From NCBI GenBank assembly GCA_030147065.1, contig JASLAP010000307.1:1-13739 (forward strand): 13,739 bases of DNA, given 5' to 3'. The position numbers were made by a program, and so were the translations under genes. This DNA comes from Pseudonocardia sp. Lineage in GTDB: Bacteria; Actinomycetota; Actinomycetes; Mycobacteriales; Pseudonocardiaceae. Each line of letters opens with the position of its first letter. Position 1 is the first letter of the stretch. Positions 11,929 to 13,739 of this stretch are shown here, piece by piece. The notes under the pieces are model-generated. The model made no database searches. It had not been told where the DNA came from and worked only from the letters and a program-made list of their open reading frames with translations.

Positions 11929-13739
11929 GTGGGCGACAGGATGTTCGCGTCCGAGGGCGACTCGGTGAACGTCGGGCGCCTCGGAACGACGGCGCACGCC
12001 GAGCGCTGGGACGAGGGCCGCGGGGCCCGGTCGCCGGGCGGTGACAGCCCGGGTGACCAGGCGACCGGCTGGATGGCCCGGCGCCTGCAGGGCCGGCTGG
12101 ACCGGCAGCAGTGGCTGCTCGACCAGCACCTGCACGCCCAGCCCTCGGTCGTCCCGGAACTGCTCGAGCTGAACCGGCGGATGCGCCGCGACACCGAGGT
12201 GCTGCAGATGCTCGGCGGCGAGGAGCCGGGCCTGCGCCCGACCGCGCCCCGCCGGCTGTCCGACGCCCTCACCGAGGCGGTGTCCGGCGCCGACGAGCCG
12301 AGCCGGATCGCGGTCCGCTCGGCGCCGGCGGCCTCGATCGCCCCCGCCGCGTCGGTCGAGTTCACCCACGTCCTGAGCGCCGCGCTGGACCACGTCACGC
12401 TGGCCTACCCCGACGCCCGCGTCGACCTGACCGCCCGGGTCGAGGCGCTGGGCGGGGTCACCGTGGACGTCGCGGTGGACGGCGCGCTGCGCCACGACCC
12501 GGACGGTCCCGACGGCCGCGGCACCCAGCTGGTCGCCGAGCAGCTCTCGGCGCGCGCCCGGACCGGGGTCGAGCTGGGCCGCCCGCTCGGCCCGCCGCCG
12601 ACCGCCTCCGGGCTGGTGCTCAGCGTGCACTGCCCGGCCGCGGAGGTCACGGTCGACGAACCGGTCTGGCCCTCGACCTCGGCCTCCGGCGGGTTCCGGG
12701 CGCGCGGGCACAGCACCGGCGCCACCCCGGCGGTGCGCACCAACGGCTTCGGCCACCCGACCGCGCCCGACCAGTCCGGCGGCTTCTACGGCGACGGTCC
12801 GGCCGGCTCGGGCACCGGTGGCTTCCGGGGCGCCGGCCAGGGCCCGGGCGAGAGCACCGGCGGCCGGGCCGCCGCCTACGACGACGGCTACGGCAGCGGC
12901 GGTTACCGCAGCCCCGGCTACAGCGGCGAGTACGCCGACAACCGTGCCGACAACCGCGCCGGCGACCGCCGCGGCGACTACGACCAGGACTACGGGCGCA
13001 ACGAGTACGGCGGAAACGAGTACGGCGGCAACGACTACGGCGGCACCGACCGCGCCGGCAACGACTACGCCGGCCCGAGCTACGCCGACGACCCGCTGGG
13101 CATCGGCAGCTACGCCGGCAGCCGGCCGCCGGAGGACCCCTACCGCGAGCCGGCCCGCGGCGACGGCGGCTACCCCGGCAGCGGGTACACCGAGAACGCG
13201 TACGGCGACAACGGCTACCCGGGCAGCGGGTACACCGACACCGGCTACCCCCCGGGCAACGGCTACGCCGACAACGGCTACGGCCAGGGCGGCTACGGCG
13301 GCAACGGTTACCCGAGCGGCAACGGCTACCCCAACGGCAACGGCTACCCGGCCAACGGTGCCCCGGCCAACGGCAACGGGTACGGCAACGGCGCCGACCA
13401 GTTCGGCGCCTCCTCGCTGACCGGCCCGTCCCTGCCGGCCTACCAGCCGTCGCGGTCCTCGCAGGTCGACGAGCTGTTCGGGCCGATCATCGACCTGCCC
13501 ATCGAGCCGATGGACGACCGGTTCGCCACCCCGATCTTCGAGGCGATCGCCTCGGCCTGGTTCCGCGACGAGCCCGAGGGGGCCGCCCCGGACGGGCGCC
13601 GCCACGACAGCCTGGACTGGGAGTCGCCCAACGACGCCGAGTGGCGGGCCGCGGCCGAGCGGGCGGCCAGCACCCCGACCGCGGAGTCGCTGACCGCGAC
13701 CGGGCTGCCCCGCCGCCGCCCGGGCGGCCAGCTGGTGCC
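11929..13739 (+). CDS. Degenerate CvnA-like sensor-kinase homologue with a Tyr/Gly-rich tail, 3' end missing
   Basis: The frame is open from GTG 11929 to the right edge: 603 codons, no stop. GAGAGG ends eight bases before the GTG; an ATG at 11941 has no spaced ribosome binding site. Residues 46-103 (WMARRLQGRLDRQQWLLDQH then LLELNRRMRRDTEVLQMLGG) match the dimerisation region of conservon-type nitrate/nitrite-sensor kinases, where I expect a DH.ATR.RR..ENL motif; the His is apparently Glu80. Residues about 105-240 look like the GHKL ATPase domain. But the N-box (ENA) appears as LDHVT (153-157), the G1 Asp box is not recognisable, and only GRGTQLVAEQL (196-206) recalls the G2 box. No sensor, HAMP or membrane segment is present. 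Residues about 315-490 are Tyr/Gly/Asn/Asp-rich repeats. Then come VDELFGPIIDLP, TPIFEAIASAWFRDE and TGLPRRRPGGQLV, the C-terminal segment known in conservon kinases. Probably a cytoplasmic pseudo-kinase scaffold; the alignment is by eye. Confidence 0.7.
   Translation, partial: MGDRMFASEGDSVNVGRLGTTAHAERWDEGRGARSPGGDSPGDQATGWMARRLQGRLDRQQWLLDQHLHAQPSVVPELLELNRRMRRDTEVLQMLGGEEPGLRPTAPRRLSDALTEAVSGADEPSRIAVRSAPAASIAPAASVEFTHVLSAALDHVTLAYPDARVDLTARVEALGGVTVDVAVDGALRHDPDGPDGRGTQLVAEQLSARARTGVELGRPLGPPPTASGLVLSVHCPAAEVTVDEPVWPSTSASGGFRARGHSTGATPAVRTNGFGHPTAPDQSGGFYGDGPAGSGTGGFRGAGQGPGESTGGRAAAYDDGYGSGGYRSPGYSGEYADNRADNRAGDRRGDYDQDYGRNEYGGNEYGGNDYGGTDRAGNDYAGPSYADDPLGIGSYAGSRPPEDPYREPARGDGGYPGSGYTENAYGDNGYPGSGYTDTGYPPGNGYADNGYGQGGYGGNGYPSGNGYPNGNGYPANGAPANGNGYGNGADQFGASSLTGPSLPAYQPSRSSQVDELFGPIIDLPIEPMDDRFATPIFEAIASAWFRDEPEGAAPDGRRHDSLDWESPNDAEWRAAAERAASTPTAESLTATGLPRRRPGGQLV
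12871..13392 (+). repeat. In-frame repeats coding a Tyr/Gly/Asn-rich tail
   Basis: This part of the kinase-like gene is repetitive at the DNA level. Fifteen-base units encode NEYGG, NEYGG, NDYGG (near 13010-13050). Two near-identical copies encode GYPGSGYT (about 13168-13192 and 13213-13237). A run of NGY-type units follows to about 13390. Between Tyr317 and Tyr485 I count 27 tyrosines in 169 residues. The frame is kept throughout, so the protein repeat seems selected rather than decaying. Confidence 0.7.

Noticed and set aside
11828..12044. Small frame starting MRSTSLVRGN before the kinase-like gene
   Set aside because: It overlaps the kinase-like gene in another frame, is Arg/Gly-rich and has no convincing ribosome binding site.
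12990..13392. Possible CRISPR-like or intergenic repeat array
   Set aside because: The repeats are in frame within a coding sequence, vary in unit length and have no spacer structure.
12818..13420. Rightward frame rich in Thr, Ala and Pro
   Set aside because: It is the alternate-frame reading of the low-complexity repeats; the other frame joins recognisable domains on both sides and is open to the edge.
11908..13605. Long leftward open frame (565 codons) antisense to the kinase-like gene
   Set aside because: Its product is a Val/Ala/Gly/Arg run without domain character, mirroring the repetitive Tyr/Gly codons of the real gene. No ribosome binding site was seen at its start.

Overview
The window is very GC-rich, densely packed bacterial DNA. 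Strong third-codon G/C bias, GTG starts, leaderless-type TAnnnT promoters, and the mix of gene families (roadblock/LC7 proteins, a GPP34 protein, a conservon-type sensor-kinase homologue, an AI-2E/PerM-like exporter, a SpoIIE phosphatase) point to an actinomycete. A member of the Pseudonocardiales or a nearby order is my best guess, held loosely. I see no tRNA, rRNA, insertion sequence, integrase or CRISPR array.

Layout, left to right. (1) 1-1777: two divergent units of the actinobacterial roadblock/LC7 module. The 5' end of a roadblock-like gene runs leftward off the edge. Facing away from it are a DUF4388-like/winged-helix regulator and a roadblock/LC7 protein. (2) 1788-3456: two leftward genes, a protein built of five 42-residue TPRs and a GPP34 (GOLPH3-like) protein. 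(3) 3683-5819: an APC-family permease, a terminator-like hairpin, then a small P-loop kinase. (4) 5855-7102: a leftward GAF plus SpoIIE-type serine phosphatase with its catalytic motifs intact and a leader hairpin that would cover its ribosome binding site. (5) 7459-9299: a GlsB-type membrane protein, a strong hairpin, and an AI-2E family transporter. (6) 9378-11598: a GNAT acetyltransferase, an SMP-30/gluconolactonase-like protein and a YciO-type YrdC-domain protein. (7) 11929 to the right edge: the first 603 codons of a large soluble protein. It resembles the kinase part of conservon sensor kinases (CvnA type) but seems to lack the phospho-acceptor His and the N- and G1-box residues. It carries a Tyr/Gly/Asn/Asp-rich repetitive tail followed by the family's conserved C-terminal segment.

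Most genes look like single-gene units with their own promoter and, often, a 3' hairpin. The regulator/roadblock pair is the one likely operon. Signalling is the recurring theme: two roadblock proteins, a serine phosphatase and a sensor-kinase-like pseudo-enzyme lie within 14 kb. In conservons, sensor kinase, roadblock protein, DUF742 protein and Ras-like GTPase form a complex. Here the roadblock genes and the kinase-like gene sit about 10 kb apart, and any GTPase or DUF742 partner would be outside the window. The most unusual item is the degenerate kinase-like protein with its disordered, tyrosine-rich tail.
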